This document shows, one piece after another, positions 10,978-23,503 of a stretch of DNA of 64,000 nucleotides. The notes beneath the pieces are model-generated. The model was given only the letters and a program-made list of their open reading frames with translations, did no database searches and was not told the origin of the DNA. The stretch is from Silene latifolia (taxonomy: Eukaryota; Streptophyta; Magnoliopsida; Caryophyllales; Caryophyllaceae), in the NCBI RefSeq assembly GCF_048544455.1, contig NC_133534.1:216547735-216611734 (forward strand). The letters are read 5' to 3'. Every line of letters starts with the position of its first letter. The first letter of the stretch is position 1. A program made the position numbers and the translations under genes.

Positions 10978-11643
10978 TGATATAGAATTGGTGTGTTTTA
11001 AGCGAATTCTGTAGGTTAGAAAATATGCAGCGGAATTGTTGTAATCTGACCGTAAAATTGCTGTAAAAGTAGCGAACTAAATAGGCAAACAGTAGGTAGA
11101 ACGTGAGAGTTGACAAAGGAACCAGATAGAGAGGTGAATCTTGATCAGCACCTCGCAAGGCAATCACTCGAATCACTCAAAGGCAACCTCGCAAGGTAGG
11201 GTTCGTGTATCTCGCAAGAATGACGAAATAAGCATAAAACTGGAAGTTTTATTGGTAATCATAATCTGAATGTTATTAGGTTACAAGGCTTTAATTTATA
11301 GTAACCTAAAACCTAATCATACTTGGACAACAAGCAAACTAATTTCCTTAACTAATTAGGAAACAAATAATCTGAAAAAAAGAAACTAAGACTTCAGCTA
11401 GGATTAGGAAATTATAGGCTTTCCTAATTTTATTTGTAATAGATTAATTAGCTAAATAATACTAATAATTTCGGACCAGCTAGTAATCCACACGGTTTGG
11501 ATTAACCGTGTACTTCTGGGCCTTTATCCACCCAAGTGAGCATCGTCAAATAACTTGACCCAATCTTGAAGCCTTCGACTAAATGAGTTGCATTTCGGCT
11601 AAGTAGCACTTCATTTTCATTGTCCACCAATGCTCCTGCATCA
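10978..11643 (-). repeat. 5' LTR of element 2 (666 bp)
   Basis: It matches the 3' LTR at 5993-6659 along its whole length except for one two-to-three base site near 11253. A TATAAAT box on the minus strand at 11294-11300 is the likely promoter of the element RNA. The upstream edge of this LTR (11643) abuts a foreign gag fragment instead of satellite. Confidence 0.93.
11294..11300 (-). promoter_or_regulatory. Putative TATA box of element 2 5' LTR
   Basis: The minus strand reads TATAAAT about 320 nt before the LTR/primer-site edge, a usual place for the U3 promoter. The same sequence is in the 3' LTR. This is inferred from sequence only. Confidence 0.45.
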
Positions 11644-11826
11644 ACCATACTTGTTGCATTCTAACCCTATGAGCAATCTTAGTATCTAACCCTTCAACAA
11701 ATCTAGCAAATTTCTGTTCGGGCTTCTCATTGAGTTCACATTGCAAAGTAAGTTGTTCAAAGTCTCTAAGAGCAATCTTAGTATCTAACCCTTCAACAAA
11801 CCATACTTGTTGCATTCTAACCCTAT
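11644..11826 (-). other. Scrambled gag fragment used as filler between element 2 and satellite
   Basis: On the minus strand this 183-bp piece encodes parts of a gypsy Gag that matches neither family in the window, for example the motifs L-Q-C-E-L-N-E and A-R-F-V-E-G-L-D. Three segments are arranged A-B-C-B-A, all in one orientation. A is at 11644-11671 and again about 11800-11826. B is about 11672-11701 and again about 11770-11799. C lies between. In a normal gag the order would be just A-B-C. It joins satellite through a shared atg. The pattern resembles templated filler made during double-strand break repair. Confidence 0.7.
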
Positions 11827-13700
11827 GGTTCACACAACGAGTCACATTTATTAATAAACAAGGACAAATGATTCACACAACGCGTCACAAGGACTAACGA
11901 ACAAGGACAAATGGTTCACACAACGAGTCACATGGACTAATGAACAAGTACAATTGTTTATCACAACGGCTCATCAGGACTAATGAACAAGGATAAATTC
12001 TTTACACAACGAGTCACAAGGACTAATGAACAAGGACAAATGGTTCACACAACGAATCACATAAACTATTGAACAAGTACAATTGTTTTAACACAACGAG
12101 TCAGAAGAATTAATGAACAAGGACAAATGGTTTACACAACGAGTCACAAGGACTAATGAACAAGGACAAATGGTTCACACAACGAGTCACATGGACTAAT
12201 GAACAAGTACAATTGTTTTAACATAACGAGTCACAAGGATTAATGAATAAGTACAAATGGTTTAAACAACGAGTCACAAGGACTAATGAACAAGGACAAA
12301 TGGTTGACACAACGAGTCACATGGACTAATGAACAAGTACAATTGTTTAACATAACGACTCACAAGGGCTAATGAACAAGGATAAATGGTTTACACAATG
12401 AGTCACAAGGACTAATGAACAAGTACAATTGTTTTAACACAACGAGTCACAAGTATTAATGAACAAGGACAAATGGTTTACACAACGAGTCACAAGGACT
12501 AATGAACAAGGACAAGTGGTTCACACAACGAGTCACATGGACTAATGAACAAGGATAAATGGTTTACACAACGAGTCACAACGACTAATGAACAAGGACA
12601 AATGGTTCACACAACGAATCACATAAACTAATGAACAAGTACATTTGTTTTAACAAAACGACTCACAAGGACTAATGAACAAGGATAAATGGTTTACACA
12701 ACGAGTCACATGGACTAATGAACAAGGACAAATGGTTCACACAACGAGTCACGTGGACTAATGAATAAGTACAATTATTTAACAGAACGACTCACAAGGA
12801 CTAATGAACAAGGATAAATGGTTCACACAACGAGTCACATTTATTAATAAACAAGGACAAATGGTTAACACAACGAGTCACAAGGACTAACGAACAAGGA
12901 CTAATGGTTCACACAACGAGTCACATGGACTAATGAACAAGTACAATTGTTTACAACGGCTCATAAGGACTAATGAACAAGGATAAATTGTTTAACACAA
13001 CGATCCACAAGTGCTAATGAACAAGGACAAATGATTCACACAATGAGTCACATGGACTAATGAACAAGTACCATTGTTTTAACATAACGAGTCACAAGGA
13101 TTAATGAATAAGGACAAATGGTTTAAACAATGAGTCACAAGGACTAATGAACAAGGACAAATGGTTGACACAACGAGTCACATGGACTAATGAACAAGTA
13201 CAAATTGTTTAACATAACGACTCACAAGGGCTAATGAACAAGGATAAATGGTTGACACAACGAGTCACAAGGACTAATGAACAAGGACAAATGGTTAACA
13301 CAACGAGTCACAAGGACTAACGAACAAGGACAAATGGTTCACACAACGAGTCACATTTATTAATAAACAAGGACAAATGATTCACACAACGCGTCACAAG
13401 GACTAACGAACAAGGACAAATGGTTCACACAACGAGTCACATGGACTAATGAACAAGTACAATTGTTTATCACAACGGCTCATCAGGACTAATGAACAAG
13501 GATAAATTGTTTACACAACGAGTCACAAGGACTAATGAACAAGGACAAATGGTTCACACAACGAATCACATAAACTATTGAACAAGTACAATTGTTTTAA
13601 CACAACGAGTCAGAAGAATTAATGAACAAGGACAAATGGTTTACACAACGAGTCACAAGGACTAATGAACAAGGACAAATGGTTCACACAACGAGTCACA

Positions 13701-16408
13701 TGGACTAATAAACAAGTACAATTGTTTAAATGAATGACTCACAAGCACTAATTAACAAGGACAAGTGGTTCACACAACGAGTCACATGGACTAATGAACA
13801 AGGATAAATAGTTTACACAACGAGTCACAAGGACTAATGAACAAGGACAAATGGTTCACACAACGAATCACATAAACTAATGAACAAGTACAATTGTTTT
13901 AACACAACGAGTCACAAGTATTAATGAACAAGGACAAATGGTTTACACAACTAGTCACAAGGACTAATGAACAATGACAAGTGGTTCACACAACGAGTCA
14001 CATGGACTAATGAACAAGGATAAATGGTTTACACAACGAGTCACAAGGACTAATGAACAAGGACAAATAGTTCACACAACGAATCACATAAACTAATGAA
14101 CAAGTACAATTGTTTTAACAAAACGACTCACACGGACTAATGAACAAGGATAAATGGTTTACACAACGAGTCACATGGACTAATGAACAAGGACAAATGG
14201 TTCACACAACGAGTCACGTGGACTAATGAATAAGTACAATTATTTAACAGAACGAGTCACAAGGACTAATGAACAAGGATAAATGGATCACACAACGAGT
14301 CACATTTATTAATAAACAAGGACAAATGGTTCACACAACGAGTCACAAGGGCTAATGAACAAGGACAAATGGTTCACACATTGAGTCGCATTAATTAATA
14401 AACAATGACAAATGGTTCACACAAAGAGTCACAAGGACTAACGAACAAGGACAAATGGTTCACACAACGAGTCACATGGACTAATGAACAAGTACAATTG
14501 TTTAACACAATGGCTCATAAGGACTAATGAACAAGGACAAATGGTTCACACAACGAGTCACATGGACTAATGAACAAGTACAATTGTTTAACACAATGAG
14601 ACACAAGGACTAATGAACAAGGACAAATGGTTCACACAACGAGTCACATGGACTAATGAACAAGTACAATTGTTTTAACACAACGAGTCACAAGGATTAA
14701 TGAACAAGGACAAATGGTTCACACAACGACTCACGTCGACTATTGAATAAGTACAATTGTTTAACACAACGAGTCACAAGGACTAACGAACAAGGATAAA
14801 TGGTTCACACAACGAGTCACATTTATTAATAAACAAGGACAAATGGTTCACACAACGAGTCACAAGGACTAACGAACAAGGACAAATGGTTCACACAACG
14901 AGTCACATGGACTAATGAACAAGTATAATTGTTTATCACATCGGCTCATAAGGACTAATGAACAAGGATAAATTGTTTACACAACGAGTCACAAGGACTA
15001 ATGAACAAGGACAAATGGTTCACACAACGAATCACATAAACTATTGAACAAGTACAATAGTTTTAACACAACGAGTCAGAAGAATTAATGAACAAGGACA
15101 AATGGTTTACACAACGAGTCACAAGGACTAATGAACAAGGACAAATGGTTCACACAACGAGTCACATGGACTAATAAACAAGTACAAATTTTTAACAGAA
15201 CGACTCACAAGCACTAATTAACAAGGACAAGTGCTCCACACAAGGAGTCACATGGACTAATGAACAAGGATAAATGGTTTACACAACGAGTCACAAGGAC
15301 TAATGAACAAGGACAAATGGTTCACACAACGAATCACATAAACTAATGAACAAGTACAATTGTTTTAACACAACGAGTCACAAGTATTAATGAACAAAGA
15401 CAAATGGTTTACACAACTAGTCACAAGGACTAATGAACAAGGACAAGTGGTTCACACAACGAGTCACATGGACTAATGAACAAGGATAAATGGTTTACAC
15501 AACGAGTCACAATGACTAATGAACAAGGACAAATAGTTCACACAACGAATCACATAAACTAATGAACAAGTACAATTGTTTTAACAAAACGACTCACAAG
15601 GACTAATGAACAAGGATAAATGGTTTACACAACGAGTCACATGGACTAATGAACAAGGACAAATGGTTCACACAACGAGTCACGTGGACTAATGAATAAG
15701 TACAATTATTTAACAGAACGAGTCACAAGGACTAATGAACAAGGATAAATGGATCACACAACGAGTCACATTTATTGATAAACAAGGACAAATGGTTCAC
15801 ACAACGAGTCACAAGGGCTACTGAAGAAGGACAAATGGTTCACACCAATAGAGTCACATTAATTAATAAACAATGACAAATGGTTCACACAACGAGTCAC
15901 AAGGACTAACGAACAAGGACAAATGGTTCACACAACGAGTCATATGGACTAATGAACAAGTACAATTGTTTAACACAACGGCTCATAAGGACTAATGAAC
16001 AAGGACAAATGGTTCACACAACGAGTCACATGGACTAATGAACAAGTACAATTGTTTAACACAACGAGACACAAGGACTAATGAACAAGGACAAATGGTT
16101 CACACAACGAGTCACATGGACTAATGAACAAGTACAATTGTTTTAACACAACGAGTCACAAGGATTAATGAACAAGGACAAATGGTTCACACAACGACTC
16201 ACGTCGACTATTGAATAAGTACAATTGTTTAACACAACGAGTCACAAGGACTAACGAACAAGGATAAATGGTTCACACAACGAGTCACATTTATTAATAA
16301 ACAAGGACAAATGGTTCACACAACGAGTCACAAGGACTAACGAACAAGGACAAATGGTTCACACAACGAGTCACATGGACTAATGAACAAGTATAATTGT
16401 TTATCACA
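13701..16408 (+). repeat. ~1466-bp higher-order repeat, about two copies
   Basis: Paired variants lie 1466-1468 bp apart: ttaattaata at 14391 and 15859, gtcacgtgg at 14212 and 15679, and the taataaacaag variant at 13701 and 15167. The second copy is slightly less regular (near 15830-15850). Confidence 0.8.
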
Positions 16409-19312
16409 TCGGCTCATAAGGACTAATGAACAAGGATAAATTGTTTACACAACGAGTCACAAGGACTAATGAACAAGGACAAATGGTTCACACAACGAGT
16501 CACATGGACTAATGAACAAGTACAATTGCTTAACACAATGAGACACAAGGACTAATGAACAAGGACAAATGGTTCACACAATGAGTCACAAGGACTAATG
16601 AAAAAGGACCAATGGTTAAGGCACCTAGTCAGAAGGACTAATGAACAAGGACAAAAGGTTAGCACAATAAGTCACATTTATTAATAAACAAGGACAAATG
16701 GTTCACACAACGAGTCACAAGGGCTAATGAACAAGGACAAATGGGTCACACAACGAGTCACATGGACTATCAAACAAGTACAATTGTTTTAACACAACGA
16801 GTCACAAGGATTAATGAATAAGGACAAATGGTTTAAACAACGAGTCACATGGACTAATGAACAACGACAAATGGTTGACAAAACGAGTCACATGGACTAA
16901 TGAACAAGTGGAATTGTTTTAACATAACGAGTCACAAGGATTAATGAATAAGGACAAATGGTTTAAACAACGAGTCACAAGGACTAATGAACAAGGACAA
17001 ATGTTTGACACAACGAGTCACATGGACTAATGAACAAGTACAATTGTTTAACATAACGACTCACAAGGGCTAATGAACAAGGACAAATGGTTTACACAAC
17101 GAGTCACAAGGACTAATGAACAAGGACAAATGGTTCACACAACGAGTCACAAGGACTAATGAACAAGGACAAATGGTTCACACAACAAGTCACGTGGACT
17201 AATGAATAAGTACAATTATTTAACACAACGAGTCACAAGGACTAACGAACAAGGACAAATGGTTCACACAACGAGACACACAGGCTAATGAACATGGACA
17301 AATGGTTCACAGAACGAGTCACATGGACTTATTAACAAGTACAATTGTTTTAACACGGGCTAATGAACAAGGACAAATGGTTTACACAACGAGTCACAAG
17401 GACTAACGAACAAGGACAAATGGTTCACACAACGAGTCACATGGACTAATGAACCCGTACAATTGTTTAACACAACGGCTCATAGATTAATGAACAACGA
17501 CAAATGGTTTAAACAACGAGTCACAAGGACAAATGAACATGGACAAATGGTTCACACAACGAAGCACATGGACTAATGAACAAGTACAATTGTTTTAACA
17601 CAACGAGTCACAAGGATTAATGAACAAGGACAAATGGTTCACACAACGACTCACGTCGACTATTGAATAAGTACAATTGTTTAACACAACGAGTCACAAG
17701 GACTAACGAACAAGGATAAATGGTTCACACAACGAGTCACATTTATTAATAAACAAGGACAAATGGTTCACACAACGAGTCACAAGGACTAACGAACAAG
17801 GACAAATGGTTCACACAACGAGTCACATGGACTAATGAACAAGTATAATTGTTTATCACATCGGCTCATAAGGACTAATGAACAAGGATAAATTGTTTAC
17901 ACAACGAGTCACAAGGACTAATGAACAAGGACAAATGGTTCACACAACGAGTCACATGGACTAATGAACAAGTACAATTGTTTAACACAATGAGACACAA
18001 GGACTAATGAACAAGGACAAATGGTTCACACAATGAGTCACAAGGACTAATGAAAAAGGACCAATGGTTAAGGCACCTAGTCAGAAGGACTAATGAACAA
18101 GGACAAAAGGTTAGCACAATAAGTCACATTTATTAATAAACAAGGACAAATGGTTCACACAACGAGTCACAAGGGCTAATGAACAAGGACAAATGGGTCA
18201 CACAACGAGTCACATGGACTATCGAACAAGTACAATTGTTTTAACACAACGAGTCACAAGGATTAATGAATAAGGACAAATGGTTTAAACAACGAGTCAC
18301 AAGGACTAATGAACAACGACAAATGGTTGAGAAAATGAGTCACATGGACTAATGAACAAGTGGAATTGTTTTAACATAACGAGTCACAAGGATTAATGAA
18401 TAAGGACAAATGGTTTAAATAATGAGTCACAAGGACTAATGAACAAGGACAAATGTTTGACACAACGAGTCACATGGACTAATGAACAAGTACAATTGTT
18501 TAACATAACGACTCACAAGGGCTAATGAACAAGGACAAATGGTTTACACAACGAGTCACAAGGACTAATGAACAAGGACAAATGGTTCACACAACGAGTC
18601 ACAAGGACTAATGAACAAGGACAAATGGTTCACACAACAAGTCACGTGGACTAATGAATAAGTACAATTATTTAACACAACGAGTCACAAGGACTAACGA
18701 ACAAGGACAAATGGTTCACACAACGAGACACACAGGCTAATGAACATGGACAAATGGTTCACAGAACGAGTCACATGGACTTATTAACAAGTACAATTGT
18801 TTTAACACGGGCTAATGAACAAGGACAAATGGTTTACACAACGAGTCACAAGGACTAACGAACAAGGACAAATGGTTCAACGAGTCACATGGACTAATGA
18901 ACCAGTACAATTGTTTAACACAACGGCTCATAGATTAATGAACAACGACAAATGGTTTAAACAACGAGTCACAAGGACAAATGAACATGGACAAATGGTT
19001 CACACAACGAGTCACATGGACTAATGAACAAGTACAATTATTTAACACAACGACTCACAAGGATTAATGAACAAGGACAAATGGTTTACACAACGAGTCA
19101 CAAGGACTAATGAACAAGGACAAATGGTTGACACAACGAGTCACATGGACTAATGAATAAGTACAATTGTTTAACAGAACGACTCACAAGAACTAATGAA
19201 CAAGGATAAATGGTTTAACACAACGAGTCACAAGTGCTAATGAACAAGGACAAATGGTTCACACAACAAGTCACATGGACTAATGAACAAGTATAATTGT
19301 TTTAACATAACG
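16409..19312 (+). repeat. 1452-bp higher-order repeat, two copies
   Basis: Units 16409-17860 and 17861-19312 share rare variants at a spacing of exactly 1452 bp, for example gcacctagtcagaagg at 16621 and 18073 and caagtcacgtgg near 17188 and 18640. The first copy of the 1452-bp unit overlaps the end of the 1466-bp series. Confidence 0.8.
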
Positions 19313-20330
19313 AGTCACAAGGATTAATGAATCCACAAATGGTTTAAACAACGAGTCACAAGGAGTAATGAACAAGGACAAATGGATCACACAACGAGTC
19401 ACATGGACTAATGAACAAGTACAATTGTTTAACACAACGACTCACAAGGACTAATGAACAAGGACAAATGGTTCACACAACGAGTCACATAGACTAATGA
19501 ACAAGGATAAATGGTTTACACAACGAGTCACAAGGACTAATGAACAAGGACAAATGGTTCACACAACGAATCACATAAACTAATGAACAAGTTCAATTGT
19601 TGTAACACATTGAGTCAGAAGAATTTATGAACAAGGACAAATGGTTTACACAACGAGCCACAAGGACTAATGAACAAGGACAAATGGTTCATACAACGAG
19701 TCACATGGACTAATGAACAAGTACAATTGTTTAATAGAACCACTCACAAGGACTAATGAACAAGTACAAGTGGTTCACACAACGAGTCACATGGATTAAT
19801 GAACAGGAATAAATGGTTTACACAACGAGTCACAAGGACTAATGAACAAGGACAAATGGTTCACACAACGAATCACATAAACTAATGAACAAGTATAATT
19901 GTTTTAACACAACGACTCACAAGGACTAATGATCAAGGATAAATGGTTTACACAATGAGTCACATGGACTAATGAACAAGGACAAATGGTTCACACAACG
20001 AGTCACGTGGACTAATGAATAAGTACAATTGTTTAACAGAACGAGTCACAAGGACTAATGAACAAGGATAAATGGTTCACACAACGAGTCAAATTTATTA
20101 ATTAACAAGGACAAAAGGTTCACACAACGAGTCACAAGGGCTAATGAACAAGGACAAATGGTTCACACAACGAGCCACAAGGACTAATTAACAAGTACAA
20201 TTGTTTTAACACAAGGATTAATGAACATGGACAAATGGTTTACACAACGAGTAACAAGGACTAACGAACAAGGACAAATGGTTCACACAACGAGTGACAT
20301 TAATTAATAAACAAGGACAAATGGTTCACA

Positions 20331-20335
20331 CAACG
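20331..20335. repeat. Target site duplication CAACG, left
   Basis: CAACG immediately precedes the left LTR edge and is repeated at 26018-26022 after the right LTR. It belongs to the satellite motif cacaacgag, so the host site is the array itself. Confidence 0.9.
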
Positions 20336-21050
20336 TGATACGAATAGAGCAGCGGAATTAAGGACGTTTTGGACAGCGCAGAGGACTGTTCGTACTTGGT
20401 ACGCGCAGACCTAAAACTGATTAACTTAAATAACAAAAGATAAAATTTGACGGACTGTTTTTGGCGAACCGAACGTACTAGGTACGACCCGTTCTGGTTT
20501 TTGTGAATAAAAGGGATAGTGTTTGAACAAGCAAGACCTATTACTTGATCAAGGTGAGTGAGACCAAGACCTATTGATCTACAACTCGAAAGTTTAATTG
20601 AAATCGCGTTTCAACCAAACCAGTTTTGTTTCTAAGCAAGAAACGATTTTAACACAAGTGTTTTTACTGAAATTTCTGGATGATTTATTCAAGCAAATGA
20701 AGGCCTTATATAGCCCTCCAAGCAGCCGTACAAAGCCAAGCAAAGTGAAGAGTTAGTCATTCACTCTTCACTTAATTACAATCATTAAGACTCCTAGTTC
20801 AATGAACTTAGACAACCATAAATTAGACGTGAAATGTAAAGCTAAAAACGTGAAATTGGTCCGTCCTCCTTGGATTGCGTGCCTTCCCCATCAGCTCCCA
20901 TGTTCCACACTTAGTAAATTAACAAAAGAAGGATAATTGTAGCTCCTAGGCTGAAAATTACGGACCAACATCAGACCTTCCCCTTGAGTGTTCATAACCA
21001 ACTCGTCCAGCCCATCAACTAACTCCGAGTCACTAGCTTGGTTCGCATCA
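20336..21050 (-). repeat. 3' LTR of element 3 (715 bp)
   Basis: In element sense it runs TGATGCGAACCAAGC ... TTCGTATCA. It contains the C-terminal codons of pol (20891-21050) and a TATATAAG box near 20706-20713 on the minus strand. Confidence 0.95.
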
Positions 21051-21304
21051 TCCCCTCCCCCTTGAAAAGGAATTGACCTCAATTCAGCTAGGCCATCGTC
21101 ATCCAAGTAAGGAGAGAGATCACCAACATTGAAAGTGGCGTGAACACCATAATCACCGGGAAGTTCAACCTTGTAAGCATTGTTGTTGACTCGACCCACA
21201 ATCTTGTAAGGACCTTCCGCTCTAGGCATGAGTTTATTCTTTCGTTTGCTTGGAAAGCGCTCCTTTCTCAAATGCACCCAAACCAAGTCTCCAACCTCAA
21301 ACAC
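20891..21304 (-). pseudogene. Integrase C-terminal domain of element 3, ending inside the LTR
   Basis: The 137-residue frame starts with F-E-V-G-D-L-V-W and carries a GPY motif (G-P-Y-K-I-V) and N-V-G-D-L-S-P-Y-L. About 53 codons lie within the 3' LTR (20891-21050). It is cut from the upstream integrase by a one-base indel near 21340 (in the alanine/tyrosine-lysine codons before the basic stretch). This C-terminus is where CRM elements carry a targeting motif, but I cannot confirm such a motif here. Confidence 0.8.
21051..21063 (-). other. Polypurine tract, element 3
   Basis: The minus strand reads AAGGGGGAGGGGA directly next to the 3' LTR. The identical tract is found in the two plus-strand family B copies. 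Confidence 0.88.
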
Positions 21305-22344
21305 CCTTGGCTTCTTATTCTTGCTTGACTTGCGTTTATGGCTGCATTCACGGCTTCAATTCTTGCACGAACTTGCTCATGGAGCTTCAACATTGCTTTC
21401 AACTTGGACTCGGCATCTTTATGCACCAACTCATCTTTAGGCAACGGAATTAAATCCAAAGGAAGATAAGGACTAATACCGTATACAATTTCAAATGGCG
21501 AGTGACCCGTAGCATGAGTAGGCGACCTGTTATAAGCAAATTCGGCATGAGAAAGCTTGAGATCCCAATCCTTTTGTGTCTTGCTCACAAGCCCACGCAA
21601 CAAGGTACCCAAAGTTCGATTTGTGACTTCGGTTTGCCCATCCGTTTGAGGATGGTGAGAGGTACTAAACAGCAACTTGGTACCCACTTTCATCCATAAT
21701 GTATTCCAAAAGTAGCTCAAGAATTTAGAATCCCGATCCGACACAATAGTCTTTGGAATGCCATGTAGTCTCACAATTTCCCGATAGTATAAATCAGCCA
21801 CATTAGAAGCATCATCGGTTTTATGGCAAGCAACAAAATGAGCCATCTTGGAAAAACGATCAACCACCACCATGATAGCATCCTTACCACGTTGAGTGCG
21901 TGGCAAAGCAACAATGAAATCCATTGAGACATCATCCCTAGGTCTAACCGGAATTGGTAAAGGAGTATACTCGCCCGGTTTGAACTTGCTCTTCGATACT
22001 TGACAAGTAACACACTTACCCACGACATTGTGAACATCTTTTTGCAATCGTGGCCATAAGAAATGTTCTTTCAAAATCTCCACGGTCTTTGCCACTCCGA
22101 AATGGCCAGCCAACCCTCCACCGTGAGCCTCCCTTACAAGTAGTTCCCGGATAGGATGCTTAGGAACACAAAGTCGATTTCCTTTAAAAAGAAAACCGTC
22201 TTGAATCAAATACTCTCCCTTAGCTCCTGATTTGCACTCAAGATATATTGCACCAAAATCTCCATCTTCAACATAGTAATCTTTCAAAGCCCAAAAGACG
22301 AACATCAAGTGTGGACAGCAAAGTATAACGGCGTGATAAAGCAT
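21268..22344 (-). pseudogene. Integrase zinc and catalytic domains of element 3
   Basis: The 358-residue frame contains the HHCC zinc domain (E-A-H-G-G-G-L-A-G-H ... C-V-T-C), the core with D in S-M-D-F, D in V-S-D-R-D and E in T-D-G-Q-T-E, and the following A-Y-N-R segment. The upstream frame break is an 8-base deletion near 22285-22292, compared with the copy at 26985-33596. The first ~15 residues are out-of-frame noise, as are the last ~20 after a second indel. Confidence 0.85.
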
Positions 22345-22786
22345 CGGCTACAACATTACTCTTCCCATCTTTATATTTGGATGAAAAGTGAAATGATTGT
22401 AAGAATTCAACCCATTTTGCATGCCTATGGTTCAACTTCTGCGGCCCATTGATATACTTCAAGGATTCATGACCGGAATGCAATATGAAATGGTTAGGAT
22501 GGAGATAGTGACTCCAATGATCAAGAACCCGGACAATAGCATAAAATTCCTTATCATAAGTGCAATAATTCAATCGAGCTCCTCCCAATTTCTCTGAAAA
22601 ATAGGCTATAGGTCTTTTCCCTTGAATCAAAACAGCACCTATACCTACGCCACTAGCATCGCACTCAACCTCGAATGGTTGGGAAAAATCAGGTAACGCC
22701 AAGATAGGAGCGGTACACAACCGTTCCTTAATCAGTTCAAAAGCTTGTTTAGCAGCCATACCCCATTCAAACCCGCCCTTCTTCAA
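22268..22786 (-). pseudogene. RNase H region of element 3
   Basis: The 172-residue frame holds the RNase H acidic residues in E-C-D-A-S-G, Y-D-K-E-F, S-G-H-E-S-L and V-A-D-A-L-S. In the third motif the usual Asp is replaced by Gly (H-S-G-H versus H-S-D-H in the other copies), which should inactivate the domain. The frame ends at the 8-base deletion near 22285. Between 22787 and 22897 the connection region is present but has a TGA at a conserved Arg codon (near 22834). Confidence 0.82.
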
Positions 22787-22897
22787 ACACTCCGTAATAG
22801 GGCTGGTTATGGTGCTAAAATTACGAATGAATCGTCAATAAAAAGAAGCAAGCCCATGAAAAGATCGTACCTCACTAACTGTTTTAGGCTCCGGCCA

Positions 22898-23488
22898 TTA
22901 TCGAATTACTTCGATTTTTGATTGATCAACCGATACACCATCTTTGGACACCACGTATCCCAAGAACACCACGCTCTCCACAAGAAAAGAGCACTTCTCT
23001 CGCTTCCCATAAAGTTTCTGATTTCGCAAGGTTTCGAACACTTGTCTCAAATGTTCAAAATGCTCATCAATACTCCTGCTATACACCAAAATATCGTCAA
23101 GATAAACCACAACAAATCTGCCCAAAAAGGATTTAAGTACCTCATTCATCAATCTCATGAAGGTACTTGGATGGGTAAGACCGAATGGCATGACGGTCCA
23201 TTCATACAATCCATGCTTCGTTTTAAAAGCCGTCTTCCATTCATCACCCTCACGCATCCGAATCTGATGGTAACCACTTCTAAGGTCGATTTTTGAGAAG
23301 ATAACCGAACCATGAAGCTCGTCAAGCATATCATCAAGTCTCGGTATTGGAAAGCGATATTTGATGGTTATGTTGTTTACAGCCCGGCTATCAACACACA
23401 TACGCCATGAACCATCTTTCTTTGGTACGAGTAACACCGGAACAGCACAAGGACTCATACTCTCACGCACATAGCCCCTCTCCATCAA
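22898..23488 (-). pseudogene. Reverse transcriptase of element 3
   Basis: The 196-residue frame covers the RT fingers and palm, with F-S-K-I-D-L-R-S-G and an intact V-V-Y-L-D-D catalytic box. One codon is lost at the conserved F-G-L-T-N-A-P motif (here F-G-L-T-H-P). It opens after a nonsense codon in the preceding E-L-Q-R-Q segment (CAA to TAA, near 23504) and closes at a TAA replacing a conserved Ser codon (near 22898). Its active site is better preserved than in the plus-strand copies, which have Y-L-E-D. Confidence 0.87.
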
Positions 23489-23503
23489 TTCATCAATTTG
23501 CCT

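Larger units (their letters stand above)
5993..11643 (-). mobile_element. Family A Ty3/gypsy element, full length but frameshifted (element 2)
   Basis: The 5651-bp element has LTRs of 667 bp (5993-6659) and 666 bp (10978-11643), a primer site, gag-protease-RT-RNase H-integrase order and a polypurine tract. The LTRs differ at only one small site (near 6268-6271), implying a very recent insertion. The coding region nevertheless has at least six frameshifts. No target duplication is found: the left flank is satellite ending caagg, and the right flank is a scrambled foreign gag fragment. CRM lineage is inferred from pol motifs and from the pol frame running into the 3' LTR. Confidence 0.92.
11827..20335 (+). 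repeat. 43-bp satellite, block B, with ~1466-bp and 1452-bp higher-order repeats
   Basis: This is the same monomer and orientation as block A, about 8.5 kb long. The first part (to about 13.4 kb) continues the block A variants. From about 13.5 to 16.4 kb a ~1466-bp unit recurs: variant markers at 13701/15167, 14212/15679 and 14941/16409. From about 16.4 to 19.3 kb a 1452-bp unit recurs: 16409/17861, 16621/18073 and 17189/18641. Both are near 34 monomers. The last ~1 kb before 20335 is more irregular. No gene is supported; the one longer open frame (18815-19024) simply reads through satellite. Confidence 0.95.

Noticed and set aside
18815..19024. 69-residue open frame in the satellite with repeated W-F-T-Q-R-V-T motifs
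   Set aside because: It reads through five 43-44 bp monomers. The monomer is not a multiple of three, taatga stops are frequent, and no neighbouring copy keeps the frame open. It is chance, not a repeat protein.
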